A stretch of DNA of 64,000 nucleotides from Eutreptiella sp. 'Long Island Sound 2002' (taxonomy: Eukaryota > Euglenozoa > Euglenophyceae > Eutreptiales > Eutreptiaceae), in the NCBI GenBank assembly GCA_964036045.1, contig OZ038385.1, forward strand, positions 58,933,919-58,997,918. Direction: 5' to 3'. Below are positions 33,794 through 44,413 of the stretch, piece after piece. Numbering within the stretch: position 1 is the first letter of the stretch; each line of letters starts with the position of its first letter. Under the pieces are notes generated by a model. It was not told the DNA's origin, did not search any database, and worked only from the letters and a program-made list of their open reading frames with translations. A program made the position numbers and the translations under genes.

Positions 33794-34610
33794 AGTAAGA
33801 AAAAGTGCTTTTCCATTGCTTTGGGACATACTCTAGTTGTATTAGAGATGCACTGAGCATCCATGCATTTTTATCTTAGTATTGGTCCAGCCAAAAGTGG
33901 TGAGAACACATTTTGACCTATGGAACCAAACACCCAATCAGGATATGGAGTGGACCCCTTAATCCCCTTTCAATCAGAAGTAAAACATCTTTTCCTGAGT
34001 TGACTGAGCACTGACATACCTAAGGTAGAGCCTATGAATTTATCTATGTTTTTCCATGAATACTTATCTGCCCTAGTGGTATGCACCATAGGGGGTTAGG
34101 CACCTCTTTTTGAGAGGTCCTGGGTTCAATTCCTGGTCAGCCTAACTAAGTAGGAAGATCCCATGTGAGTAGGAAGATCCCATGTGACATGGCAGTGACC
34201 TCATCGCCACATACCATGCCACCTCAGCACATATGGGACCCAAAACAAAGAGTGCACATCTCCTAAGATGGCACTATGGAGAGAGAGTGATCCTGAGGCA
34301 GTTTTCTAACTCTTTTCCCAAAACATTTCAGCTATCTCTGTGAATATGCATTCATTTGTATCCTGAGTTGCAGTTTCTGTGAATATCTAATCATCTTTCA
34401 CTGTTTACACTGCAGCCCTTCATGCTTTGATCCTGAATTACCTTCTCCTTGCATACTATTGGCTTGGGCTATCCTGGATTGAGTTGGCTTTACTGTATTT
34501 CAACAAACAAAAGCTTTTCATCATCCAAAATCAGCAGCAGGACACCCTACAGCAACAACAAGCAGCAGGAGAAGCAAAAACACAGTGCTGAAAACACTAT
34601 AAACTTTTCT
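33794..34610 (+). repeat. 5' LTR of E1
   Basis: Identical by eye to 44414-45230 at a constant offset of 10,620. Contains a tRNA-like segment (34074-34136) and a tandem pair of GTAGGAAGATCCCATGTGA at about 34150-34190. Confidence 0.93.
34074..34136 (+). promoter_or_regulatory. tRNA-like segment with Pol III A/B-box-like motifs inside the E1 LTR
   Basis: TAGTGGT (34074) resembles an A box and GGTTCAATTCC (34123-34133) is a near-canonical B box about 49 bases on. Between them ACCTC-TTTTTGA-GAGGT forms a 5-bp stem with a 7-base loop, like an anticodon arm reading UUU. The variable region is too short and no acceptor stem is seen, so this is not a functional tRNA. It may be a fossil SINE or tRNA fused into the LTR. 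The other LTR carries the same segment at 44694-44756. Confidence 0.45.
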
Positions 34611-34627
34611 GGTAGCAAGAGGCAGCC
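34610..34627 (+). other. Candidate primer-binding site of E1
   Basis: TGGTAGCAAGAGGCAGCC starts at the last base of the LTR. It begins TGG as required for pairing with a tRNA CCA end. I cannot say which tRNA. Confidence 0.5.
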
Positions 34628-34708
34628 TGTCTCTGTGCACCGGCAGCGACCCCGCGCCGTACAACCAGTGCTCCGAGCAGGCAAACATAAGCAGAAGGGT
34701 GGATTAAG

Positions 34709-37210
34709 ATGGATCCAGGAAGAGTGGACGCCGAGGTGAAAACAGCGCCAGCGCCAGAGACACCGGCAAGGCCGGCGCCTGACGCTGTACCTTCGGTGGA
34801 GCCCTTACATGGGCCAATGGATACGGCGGAGGACTCCTTGGATGGCCTCCAGACGGCCTTTGGGGCCCTGTCGGTGAAGGAAATGGTCTCTCAGCCTCAG
34901 CCTGTGAAGAGGAAGAGAGGAAACGAGAGCGAGAAGGATGCTGGAGAAGGAGCAGACGAAGGAGAGGAACAAGGGCAAGACCCGACGGATGTCCCAACCT
35001 TCGAAGGCGCACCAAGCGCTTCTGGCCTCCATGCATCACCCTCTCCCATAACCACCACACTCCCAGCCGCCGCTACATCCACTTCCACAACCAACCAGCC
35101 TATGGCAGAGGGCACAGGCTTTACTGGCATGCCTCACTACCCCGCCTATGGCATGGGCCCACCTACCACTGCGCTCCTTGAGGCAACTACTGCCAGTGAG
35201 CCGGTGGCTTCCAGCTCTGCGCCGCGTTGGTATGCGGCTGACCATCCCCATCCACTCCACGCCACGGGACCCTACATGGAAGTTCCTGGGTATGCTCCTG
35301 GGTGTACACCTGGGTATGCACCCCTGAGTGGGTTGAGGAGAGGACCAGAGTCTCTGGGAGGCAGGAGTAGAGGATCGGGAAGATCCTCCAACAGGTCCCT
35401 GACGCGGTCGGAGATCAACGAGGTGCTCCAAGGAGCCACTTCGAAAATCGTGAGCGACCTCACGCAAGAGATCAGGGAGAAACTGCAGCCCCTGATGATC
35501 CCGTCCCATGCGTCACCTACGACAGTGGGGATGTCTCCCCACCGAGTACAGGCTAACCACCTGGCGGCAGGGTTGACGAATACCCTGGGGAGCCTGAGGA
35601 GCCGACCGATGCCGACTCCTGCAGCAGTACCAAGAAGCCCATTCGTCCCGAGGACAGCCCAGCCGCCCTACAGTCACGTGACGAACTCGACGAGGGCCGA
35701 GCTGGACCGGCTGGGGCTGACAGCCCTAAGGGCTATGGTGGACGTGGAGCCTTATGGCTCCAGTGATCTAGGCGGAGACCCCTCCGATGATGGGCCGCCT
35801 TCGATGACTTCTTCTTCGCCATCGGATGACGAAGACCCTGAGGACCCCGAGGACTCCAAGGGTAAGAAGAAGAAGAAGAAGAAGAAGAAGACCCGACGCC
35901 CTGAAGGACGCCGAGCTCAGGAGGCGAAGGCTATTGCCACCTCCAAGATAGTGGTGAACCTGCCTGAATTCACAGGCAAGGACCTCAGCGAGTTCGCTGA
36001 GAACTTTGGCCGGTTCCTACGACTGACCGGCCAAACCCACGCGAGTGGGCGAGTGAAGTGCGACCTGCTCCTGCAGTGCTGCAAGACGAAGTACCTGGAG
36101 AAGCAGGTCAGGCAGATCGTCACCAACTCCGCCACCTTTGCCGACGTGTTGGTTGCCCTGGAGAGGCAGTACCCAACCTACGAGACCGACCTCTCCATCA
36201 GGGCCGAGATCCAGAACCTGCCCGTCCTGCCCAACAACCCCAAACCCGGCAGGGTCTCCGAGCTGTTGGCGGACCTGGACCACTGGGCTGGACGACTGAC
36301 GCCCGGTTCCTACAGCAGCGACGACCTGCTGTTTTGGTTGTGCTCCAAGCTCCCCCGTGAGCTATGGGACGAGTGCCGTCTGACGGCTGAGCGCAAGGCT
36401 AGATCCCTCCGCTACGAGGATCTATGCGTGCTGCTCCTGGAGATGGCGCTGGAGAAGGAGAGCGACCAACACCTGAACCACTACCGTCCTGGTGGTGGAG
36501 GTTCTGGAGGCAAAGGGTACCAAGGGTCCCGACCTGGGCAGGGGACTACCCCCAAACACGCCCACGCCCGCCTAATGGAGAACGTGAAGGAGCTATTCTG
36601 CTGTGATGCCAGAGATGAACAGGGCCACCTGCAGCATGCCTCCGACTGCGAGCAGCGAGACTGCTTTGTTGTCCAGGGGAAGCAGCAGGAAAAGATCACC
36701 GGCGCCAAGGTGAAGATGCCGGATCATTACCGCTGCACCATCACGTGTGCATTCTGCGGTAAGCGGAAGCACTATGAGGACGAGTGCTACCATAAGCAAC
36801 GCCTATCGGCGAAGCTTAAGGGGGAAGATCCTGGCAAAAGCTCAGGCAAAGGTGGAGGCAAGGCCAAAGGCAACGACTCCGGCAAGGGCAAGTCGAAAGG
36901 ACGTGGTCAAGGTGGTCAAGACAAGGGTCAAGGCGGACGAGGAGGAGGCGCTAATCGCCAGAACGACAACAAGAACAAGGACAAGAACGGAGGTAACCCC
37001 AACCCTAATCCAGGGGGGAACTCCGAGCCCTCTGGAGGGCAGTCTGGACCTACCACACGCTCACAGACGCAGGCCCAGCAAGAACAAGGAGCCAAGCGTG
37101 AGCATGAAGGTGGTGACGACGGCAACGCCAAGAAGAGAAGCCGTTTCATGAGGATGGCCCGCAAATTGCGGAACAAGGGGTTCGAGGTGACCTGTCCCGC
37201 GGAGTTCTGA
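34709..37210 (+). CDS. gag: E1 Gag polyprotein
   Basis: Gag packages the element RNA into virus-like particles. 833 residues from the first ATG after the leader. The N-terminal ~370 residues are low-complexity and Pro/Ser/Glu-rich; then comes a poly-Lys run near 390. A capsid-like helical block occupies about 410-600 (VVNLPEFTGKDLSEFAENF, LLFWLCSKLPRELW). A CCHC zinc knuckle CAFCGKRKHYEDEC at about 681-694 has the standard CX2CX4HX4C spacing. A Gly/Lys/Asn-rich nucleic-acid-binding tail ends the protein at UGA (37208-37210). Pol follows in the same frame with only ten codons before its first GTG, so a fraction of ribosomes probably reads through. Confidence 0.9.
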   Translation: MDPGRVDAEVKTAPAPETPARPAPDAVPSVEPLHGPMDTAEDSLDGLQTAFGALSVKEMVSQPQPVKRKRGNESEKDAGEGADEGEEQGQDPTDVPTFEGAPSASGLHASPSPITTTLPAAATSTSTTNQPMAEGTGFTGMPHYPAYGMGPPTTALLEATTASEPVASSSAPRWYAADHPHPLHATGPYMEVPGYAPGCTPGYAPLSGLRRGPESLGGRSRGSGRSSNRSLTRSEINEVLQGATSKIVSDLTQEIREKLQPLMIPSHASPTTVGMSPHRVQANHLAAGLTNTLGSLRSRPMPTPAAVPRSPFVPRTAQPPYSHVTNSTRAELDRLGLTALRAMVDVEPYGSSDLGGDPSDDGPPSMTSSSPSDDEDPEDPEDSKGKKKKKKKKKTRRPEGRRAQEAKAIATSKIVVNLPEFTGKDLSEFAENFGRFLRLTGQTHASGRVKCDLLLQCCKTKYLEKQVRQIVTNSATFADVLVALERQYPTYETDLSIRAEIQNLPVLPNNPKPGRVSELLADLDHWAGRLTPGSYSSDDLLFWLCSKLPRELWDECRLTAERKARSLRYEDLCVLLLEMALEKESDQHLNHYRPGGGGSGGKGYQGSRPGQGTTPKHAHARLMENVKELFCCDARDEQGHLQHASDCEQRDCFVVQGKQQEKITGAKVKMPDHYRCTITCAFCGKRKHYEDECYHKQRLSAKLKGEDPGKSSGKGGGKAKGNDSGKGKSKGRGQGGQDKGQGGRGGGANRQNDNKNKDKNGGNPNPNPGGNSEPSGGQSGPTTRSQTQAQQEQGAKREHEGGDDGNAKKRSRFMRMARKLRNKGFEVTCPAEF

Positions 37211-37253
37211 CGGGGACGCTCTGGTGGTACTCAAGACCTGGTGTTTTGGGTAC
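37208..37253 (+). promoter_or_regulatory. Predicted UGA-CGG stop-codon readthrough signal with stem-loop
   Basis: The gag stop is UGA followed directly by CGG, the type II readthrough context known from plant viruses and some animal mRNAs. Sixteen bases after it, GTACTCAAGA (37227-37236) pairs over ten positions (eight Watson-Crick, two G-U) with TTTTGGGTAC (37244-37253) across a 7-base loop. Gag and pol share a frame and the protease has no ATG of its own until about residue 40, after its DTG site, so readthrough would make a Gag-Pol of about 2476 residues. Confidence 0.75.
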
Positions 37254-40200
37254 GTATCCGACTAGGGGGACGTGAATACCTGGGGGTACTGGATACTGGA
37301 GCCACAATATCGATAGTGGCCAAGAAAATTTTACCTTGTGGGAGCCTGAAGAACACCATGACCACCGCCGCTATACGGATGGGGGATGGACATGTGGTGC
37401 ACAGCTGCGGGGACTGCGAAGTGGAGGTACCTATGGGCTCCAGGACTATCGCCCATCGGTTCTATGTGATGGACACTGATGCCTTCGACTTTGTACTGGG
37501 TACTGACTTCTTCGTGCAGCACTCCCAGATACAATCCCTGACGCTGCAAGCGCCCTACCTCCTGTACGTGGACCACGGCAGTGGCAGAGAGTCTGTGCCA
37601 CTGGAGCAGTCGGAACATACCTCGAGTTACCTGAGACTATCGAAGGAGGAGCCCTCGAACATGATGGCGGCCTCCAAAACTGAGGACTATCAACTATTGG
37701 GGGAAGTCCTAGACCAAGGTCTGAAGGAGTTGGGTTACTCTCGAGAAGACCTAAGTGTGGAACTGTTCGCCAGCGACAAGCAGCATGTACTGGACCTATA
37801 CTGCAGCAAGGGGAAGAACTGCAGCTACAAATTTTACTGGCCCTCTTTCGGGATGGCCTACGGGAACCCCAGATTCAGTGAACTGGGGAAGGTGCTGACC
37901 AAGGTGGCCTTGGAACGTTCCCGTATGGTCCTGTGTTCCCCCGATTGGGGAGCCCATGGGGGCAACGAGTACTGGCGAACCCTCCTTGACAAGCTGACTA
38001 TCAGCTCTGTGCGGTTACCTGATGAGGCCATCTACGTGCCTCTGGGACGCAAGACGCCCATTGGGAAGCCCGGATGGGGGAGTATGCTCAGCGTGGTGGA
38101 CGGAAGTCTTACCACCATCCCCTGGGAAGACCTGGACCCTACTCTGGTCCAGGCTATACAACGAGAAAGCGATGGACTCGCCTTGGGTGACTTGAAGGAT
38201 CGTCTACGACCTCAAGATGCTGTTGAAACTACACCCGGAGGAGATGAGTACGTCGTGACTGACACCAACGCCCCCAACTCTCCCTGTCATGTACCTGTTC
38301 CTGATGGAGTCTCTGAGTGTGGACTATCTGAGCTACCTAGCTCTATCCACTCAGACGACGAAACTGAGCACGACGCCTTCTTCGTGCAGACTGCGGTGGA
38401 AGAAGTGGAGAACGCCGAGTACGTCGCCCCACTAAAACCCCTACTCTCCATGAGGGTGGAAGACCCCGTGGACGAAGAGCTGGACCCTCGATCCAGGCTC
38501 AGGGAGTATGTGGATTCCAAGAGGAAGTTGGTGGCGAAAAAGCTATGCTACGCGAAGCCTACCCGCAGCTCGTGGCCACTGAAGCAAGGACGTATGGGAG
38601 ACCTATCCCAACTGAAGGAGGACCTCGAACAGAAGATCACCACCTGGCAAAGGGAGGTAGATCTCAAGCTCATGAAGAGCGTATGGGGTGCCCATGTGAG
38701 GACCCCAGATGAGGACGACCTCTCGGAGGAATGTGTATGTGAACCCCCTAAAGCGTGCCTATGTTGCCATCGTCCACCGGAGATGGTTGAGCAAGACCTT
38801 CTGTATGCCTACCAAGGGCTGAAGGATGCAACCGCGGGCGAAGAGTCGGTGGAGGACCACCTCCCGACTTCTATCCAAGGGGCAAGCAACTTACACTCCG
38901 ACGAGGATATGGAGGACAAGATCAAGGTACTGGACCCGCGGGTACAAAAGCTGATAAGGACCTATCTGGAGGTGTTCGGAGAACTACCCCCTCCAGCCTC
39001 ATGCGACAAGCTGGTACAGATGGACCTCAAGCTGAAACCCGAGTTCGTGGGTCACAAGATCCGGAGGAGACCCTATCCAGCTCCTAAAGAGCAGGCCGAC
39101 GAGATTGAGCGACAGATACAAGAATGTATCGACGCTGGCCTAGTCCTGGAGTACAAGGATGGGGACTACCCCCTACACTGCAGCCCCTGTTTCCTGGTGG
39201 CTAAACCTGGGTCTACAGCCAAACGGCTGGTAGTGGACTATGGAGAGCTGAACAAGAAGACGCTGAACCACTCAGGGTCCATTCCCAATATGGAGTCTAC
39301 CCTGGAGAAGATAGCCTCCTGTCGCTACAAGACCAAGATGGACAAGCGAAGTGGATTCTGGCAAGTGGACCTGACGCCCAACGCGCAGGAACTACTGGCC
39401 TTCATCACCCCTCAGGGGAGGGTATTCAAGTGGAAGGTCATGCCATTCGGCGTGGCTAACGCCCCCGCTCTGTTCCAAGAGCTGATGAACAAGATCTTGT
39501 CCATCCTACGAAGGAGACCTAAGGTGCAGGAGCTCATATCCCGTGGGGCCCAGATGGAGGCTCACATCGACGATGTATGCCTCGGGACCAATACCCAGGA
39601 GGATCACCTAATCCTCTTGGGTGAGTTCTTTGCGGTCTGCCAGGAGAACCACACACGACTCAAGCTGGAGAAGTGTGAGTTCATGCAGGAGACCATGCAG
39701 TACCTGGGGTTTGACGTTGGCTATGGGTGGTGGACCCCAGCGGCCTCTAAGGCCAAACCCCTGATGGATGCCAAGGTACGACACGAAGACCCCAAGAAAG
39801 GACTTCATGATGTACGCAGTTTCATTGGGGCGTGCAACTTCTATCGCCGCCACATCAAAAACTTCACCTACACCAGCGCGGTACTGACTGACTTGATCAA
39901 GAAGAGTACTACTTGGCGCTGGGGCCCACAAGAGCAACAAGCGTTTGACGAGCTCAAAGACAAGGTAGCCAACGCTAAGTGCTTGGGCGTGCCTAGGGCA
40001 CAAGGGGAGATTATCCTGGTGACCGACGCCAGCAATGTGGGCGGTGGTGGAACGTTGTTCCAATGGCAAGCACTAGAGAAGGAGGAGTTGGACTCGGCCA
40101 TTTCCCAATGGGGGACGGAAGGTCTCAACCGAGATGGAACCCTCAAGCACAGCTACCCTGACGACAAGTGGGTCCTAGTACCTCTGGGCCACTGGAACTG

Positions 40201-42139
40201 GAAGTGGAACCAGGCCAGAGGGAACTACTCCACCTATGAGCAGGAACTGCTCGCGGGTATGCTGGTGCTATCCTCACAAGCACGACTGTTGGGGAGTAAC
40301 CCTGTGGTCTGGCTATGCGACCAAGAACCGGTCCGCAGTTTCCAGAAGGGCCCCCCACCTGAGAAGGCCAAGCTACGTCGCTGGTGGACCTACCTCAGTC
40401 AACTACGGCTGACGGTACACCATATCCAGGGAGTGAAGAACGAGTGTGCCGACTACATCAGCCGCAACAACTTCGACGCCCTGATTGGTGCCCGGTCTGA
40501 AGCGCTGGCTAAGGAAGCGTTCAGCCGTATGGACGTACACCTGGACCTGAACATGACCATGATACGCCCCCTGGATGGACTCCAACAATCGGAGTACCTA
40601 CAGGAGTTTGGGGATATCTACCGGCGCCTGGAGAAACGCCTTGAACCCCTCCTGGTCAACCAAGACCAGTGGAAGCGGGACAAGAGCTACCTCTGGCACG
40701 AGGACCGCATCGTGGTGCCTAGTGACCGAGTCCCAGCGCTGCTGAAGTGGACCCATGAGTCCAGTGGTCATGTGGGTGCTGACCGTACCCTGAGACTGTT
40801 CAAGCAGTGGTTCCACACTACGTGGACTGACGACCAGCTACGGAAGGCGCTCCTGCCTATCGTGGACAAGTGCCCGTGCAGGTCCTGTAAACCAGGGGAT
40901 ATCAGGGACAGAGGTCTCTACTCGACCCTGCCCATCCCTCACTGTGCTAACAGTGTTCTATACGTGGACTACACGGAGATGCCGAAGTTCGGGGGCTATG
41001 ACTTCGCCCTCGTGGTAACCTGTGGGTTGACCAGGTTTACCAGGGTGTTCCCATGTACCAAGCACATTACCGGAGAGGAGACTATCAAGATACTCCTGGA
41101 GGAGTGGTTTTGTGTCTATGGGGCGCCCAAGGAGATCAACTCCGATGAGGACGTACGAGTACGCTCAGATACTGGCTGGTACAAGAGGGTCCTGAGGTCC
41201 CTCAATGTCCAGGTATCTACGGGGATTCCCTACTCTCACACGAGCAACCCCCTATGTGAGCGACAGATTCGTGTCCTGAAGGAGAACGTCAGGATATGGT
41301 GCAAAACTGAACGCACCAGAGACTGGGTGAGACTACTCCCCGTCATATCCTTGATGATGAACTCCCAAGAGAGTTCAGCTACTGGCTACTCGCCACATGA
41401 GCTATTCATGGGGCGCCCGGCATGGTTCCTACATGCCCCCTATCCAGAGGACACCCATTCTTCTGTGGGTGAATGGGTCCAAGAGCAACAAGCGAAGGTG
41501 GACAAGGCCAAGGCTATGCTCCAGAGAGTGAGGGAGCGTCAGTGGAACAAGAAGAACAAGCACCGTGTACCGGCCACCTACCAAGAAGGGGACTGGGTGC
41601 TGGTGCACCACAGTCGACTACCCGCCTGGCCACGCTCTACCAGCGATGACCCATACTTCGGGCCGTACAAGATCCTATCTGTGGATGGGCACCGTATCAC
41701 CGTGCGGTGTTCTCCCCGTCTAGGGGGGACCCTGGTGTGCGCCGCTCAACACCTGAAGCGCTACCATGATCCTGAAGACCTCTGTGGGGAGGAGTGGGAG
41801 CTGAACGACGAGGAAATCGCCGCTCTGGACCTACAAGGGGCTGCCAGCCCTATGGAAGTTGAAGGTGAACTCCCCGACATGAACGCCGAGGAGATGGCTA
41901 AGGAGGGCTTCTACCTGGTGAAGTCTGTCCTACGCCACCGCTATCGCCAGGGTTGGCGCTTCCTCACCCTCTGGGAAGGGTTTGGAGTCGAAGAGGCCAC
42001 CTGGGAGCCCTTCTCTGCATTTGTTCTACCTGAGGGACGCCTAAACTCAGTTCTGGTTGACTACTTGTCCCAGAACAACCTTGGTGAGTTGTTGAGGCTC
42101 GCTGAGATGCTTGCCTCCAAGAATAAAGCTAGGGACTGA
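37241..42139 (+). CDS. pol: E1 Pol polyprotein with chromodomain and Dam-like domain
   Basis: The open frame starts right after the gag UGA; 37241 is the first GTG, so numbering from it is nominal (1632 residues). Aspartic protease VLDTGATISIV (~13-23). Dam-methyltransferase-like domain ~170-290 (ELFASDKQHVL, NPRFSELG, CSPDWG). A Cys cluster ECVCEPPKACLCC near 500. RT with VVDYGELN (~664) and catalytic HIDD (~775), where Tyr of YxDD is replaced by His. RNase H with VTDAS (~927). Integrase HHCC zinc finger (~1171-1215) and D,D,E core (YVDYTE ~1242, NSDED ~1300, CERQ ~1339). C-terminal chromodomain (FYLVKSVL ..LTLWEGFGVEEATWEP, ~1556-1600), which in chromoviruses guides integration to marked chromatin. 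No frameshifts. Ends with TGA. Confidence 0.93.
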   Translation: MFWVRIRLGGREYLGVLDTGATISIVAKKILPCGSLKNTMTTAAIRMGDGHVVHSCGDCEVEVPMGSRTIAHRFYVMDTDAFDFVLGTDFFVQHSQIQSLTLQAPYLLYVDHGSGRESVPLEQSEHTSSYLRLSKEEPSNMMAASKTEDYQLLGEVLDQGLKELGYSREDLSVELFASDKQHVLDLYCSKGKNCSYKFYWPSFGMAYGNPRFSELGKVLTKVALERSRMVLCSPDWGAHGGNEYWRTLLDKLTISSVRLPDEAIYVPLGRKTPIGKPGWGSMLSVVDGSLTTIPWEDLDPTLVQAIQRESDGLALGDLKDRLRPQDAVETTPGGDEYVVTDTNAPNSPCHVPVPDGVSECGLSELPSSIHSDDETEHDAFFVQTAVEEVENAEYVAPLKPLLSMRVEDPVDEELDPRSRLREYVDSKRKLVAKKLCYAKPTRSSWPLKQGRMGDLSQLKEDLEQKITTWQREVDLKLMKSVWGAHVRTPDEDDLSEECVCEPPKACLCCHRPPEMVEQDLLYAYQGLKDATAGEESVEDHLPTSIQGASNLHSDEDMEDKIKVLDPRVQKLIRTYLEVFGELPPPASCDKLVQMDLKLKPEFVGHKIRRRPYPAPKEQADEIERQIQECIDAGLVLEYKDGDYPLHCSPCFLVAKPGSTAKRLVVDYGELNKKTLNHSGSIPNMESTLEKIASCRYKTKMDKRSGFWQVDLTPNAQELLAFITPQGRVFKWKVMPFGVANAPALFQELMNKILSILRRRPKVQELISRGAQMEAHIDDVCLGTNTQEDHLILLGEFFAVCQENHTRLKLEKCEFMQETMQYLGFDVGYGWWTPAASKAKPLMDAKVRHEDPKKGLHDVRSFIGACNFYRRHIKNFTYTSAVLTDLIKKSTTWRWGPQEQQAFDELKDKVANAKCLGVPRAQGEIILVTDASNVGGGGTLFQWQALEKEELDSAISQWGTEGLNRDGTLKHSYPDDKWVLVPLGHWNWKWNQARGNYSTYEQELLAGMLVLSSQARLLGSNPVVWLCDQEPVRSFQKGPPPEKAKLRRWWTYLSQLRLTVHHIQGVKNECADYISRNNFDALIGARSEALAKEAFSRMDVHLDLNMTMIRPLDGLQQSEYLQEFGDIYRRLEKRLEPLLVNQDQWKRDKSYLWHEDRIVVPSDRVPALLKWTHESSGHVGADRTLRLFKQWFHTTWTDDQLRKALLPIVDKCPCRSCKPGDIRDRGLYSTLPIPHCANSVLYVDYTEMPKFGGYDFALVVTCGLTRFTRVFPCTKHITGEETIKILLEEWFCVYGAPKEINSDEDVRVRSDTGWYKRVLRSLNVQVSTGIPYSHTSNPLCERQIRVLKENVRIWCKTERTRDWVRLLPVISLMMNSQESSATGYSPHELFMGRPAWFLHAPYPEDTHSSVGEWVQEQQAKVDKAKAMLQRVRERQWNKKNKHRVPATYQEGDWVLVHHSRLPAWPRSTSDDPYFGPYKILSVDGHRITVRCSPRLGGTLVCAAQHLKRYHDPEDLCGEEWELNDEEIAALDLQGAASPMEVEGELPDMNAEEMAKEGFYLVKSVLRHRYRQGWRFLTLWEGFGVEEATWEPFSAFVLPEGRLNSVLVDYLSQNNLGELLRLAEMLASKNKARD

Positions 42140-44413
42140 ACCTTACCCTTACCTGCCAAAGCGTATGTGTGAGTGTGCTAGTCCTAAGGTCCTGAGAGCA
42201 AGCCGCAGAAGTGGTGTCCTAATTATACCCAAGTCTGCGCCCTTGCTGAACCTGGAGGGTTGGCTTATTGATGCCACGGGGTACGCCCCGGGTCTCCCCT
42301 CCCCTATGCGCCCAATTTCTGTGCTGGCGCAAAACCTTGGGGGAATACCCAGAGTGTTAATCCAGGTATTGTTTTCCCTACCTACCTGTCTACTACAGGG
42401 AGGGGTGGCCAAAAGCTATGAAGGCATGCAAAACGCCTGTTTGCTATGTGGCCAAAAACGCTAGCCTAACCCACTGTCACAGCCCACCAACCCAGCTAAA
42501 ATTGCAGGAAAAGGGTGGGACAGTGACACGCCCCCTACAGGTCCTACACACCCTACAGTGGCACCATCCTGGTGGGCGAGCGCTGGGCAACTGGCTCTAG
42601 CCCCCACGCAGGACTACCACTCCTACACGCACACTCTACTTGGCGTTGCGAAGAGGAAGTTCTCGAGGGTCCTAGCGACCCACCTGTGAAATAACAAGAG
42701 AACACAGCGCTACTAAGCAACTGTGGCCTCACAGGGGACGCCACAACGCGTTTCCCCTGCAAGGGCTTGGAGGGAAGGAGTGCTCTCGTGTGCAAGGCGC
42801 AGATGTCGATGAAGTCGGACTCCCTGCTCTACCACAGGCGGAGCGGAGTTACTTGTTTGTGTGATCTGCGCCCCTGTTTAGCAGGGCATAAAAAAAAATG
42901 CTGCTGCACCACTCACCCTACCTGCCCACCTGTAAAACAAAGGCAAATGAAAGGGCGTTTGCGGCGGAGGAACCAAGGCACACTCCAGGTATTATACCCT
43001 TCTCAGTGTGCCCTATAATACGCTGTCCGCAAACACGCTGCATGGAGCAGCTACCCTTATCAAGCAAGCAAGCGTTAAGGGACTCCTCAGGTTCTCTTAA
43101 AGAACGTACCGAGGAGCCCCTGGGTAGCCTAAACAAGGTTTACCGTGCGCACTTCGCGTGGCCTACCCTTTAATGCGTGTGTGCATGCACGACTATGCAC
43201 CATCACGTTGGGCAAACCTGCCCATCTCCACAACAATCTTGACTCCACCAGGGGGTGGCCCCGCCTGGGCGTACGTACCTTACCTACCGCTGGGAAGTGA
43301 AGCAAGGAGAGAAAGCGAAAGGGGCGCACGCGAAGAACGTTGCTATGCACTTGTGTGTATGACTAATCACCCTGATCTGACCGCTAATCATCTGCAATCT
43401 TTCTAATCAATCCCTCTACCGCGTCCTATCGTGGTTATCGTTGTTAACGCTGCTACACGACTCGGTCACGGAGACTCGAGACGAGCAATGTGTATGCGGC
43501 ATGGAAGACGGGCATACCTGTAGTTTATACCTGATTCATTGAAGTCTTTTCAATTGATTTTCGAATTTTTGAATTTTTGAAGCTTCTATTAGTGTGGGTG
43601 GAATCTGTATGTTTGTTTATTAATGTGTGTCTCGTCATTTTCAAGACTACGTGATACATACGTTTATAATTCCATTATTTTTCCATTTTCCGGCGCTTCG
43701 CTAGGAGCCGCTCCTGCGCGCCGCCATTTTGTACGTATGAATTTCTGGATTTAAAAAATCCAGAGATGACTATAATTTCTATAAAAATGTGCTGAAGATG
43801 CACAATTGGATTCTGCTCAGGTGTGTCGTTTCAGAAAAATTCTGCGCCGTCATTTGACGGGTTTTGATGTCGTCGCTTCGTTTTTGCGTGGATTCGTCCA
43901 TAATTCTCCCATTCCTGCCTCTGCAGATACCCACGCGCAGCCTCGCTGAGTAGGCCGTGTTCGGGCCGAAACGCAGGTGCCTGGAGAGACTGAGCAGAAC
44001 CAAGACCCCACCAAGGGGCAAATTAATTTCTTTTCGACTCCCTACGCCCTAAGACAGGTCACAGGTCGCCAGCAGGTTTACGAGAACCCATGCGAGTGTG
44101 TATAATGTGTCTTGCGTTTGGGTTGTGTCGACGTTGCGTCTTGGAGGAAGGGATGCATATGCACATGTTTGGCATGCTCCCAATCTAACCCAACCAAGCC
44201 ACAGGAGCCCCGGCAGCGCCAAGAGCGCTGAGTCTTCTGTAGGAAACTGTACAATCAGAGCAGCAAAAGGACGCCAGCCATGGTGAGCGCCCATTTTTCG
44301 GTGTGAGGGAGACTGTAGGTATTTTAAAGTAGATGTGGAAACCAAGGAAAGGCCAAGAAAAATTCCCTTTTTCCTAAAATGCGACAGTGGTGGCCACCAC
44401 AGCACAAGGGGGG
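42140..44413 (+). other. E1 3' non-coding region
   Basis: 2.27 kb between pol and the 3' LTR with no recognisable ORF. Block 42637-43070 shares words with 19768-20280 in a different order. 43540-43780 is AT-rich. A G-rich polypurine tract ACAAGGGGGG (44404-44413) abuts the LTR. Such a long spacer is unusual and could hold RNA signals or an inactive extra ORF. Confidence 0.6.
44404..44413 (+). other. Polypurine tract of E1
   Basis: ACAAGGGGGG immediately upstream of the 3' LTR, the expected plus-strand primer for reverse transcription. Confidence 0.75.

Noticed and set aside
33101-33856. Single 251-residue protein ending inside the E1 LTR
   Set aside because: The last ~20 codons are read from the inserted LTR; the real frame continues after E1 at 45236.
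34074-34136. Functional tRNA-Lys(UUU) gene
   Set aside because: Anticodon-like arm and B box are present, but the variable region is one base and no acceptor stem pairs.
34704-37176. Minus-strand ORFs opposite gag and pol
   Set aside because: Shadows of the GC-rich coding strand with no motifs of their own.
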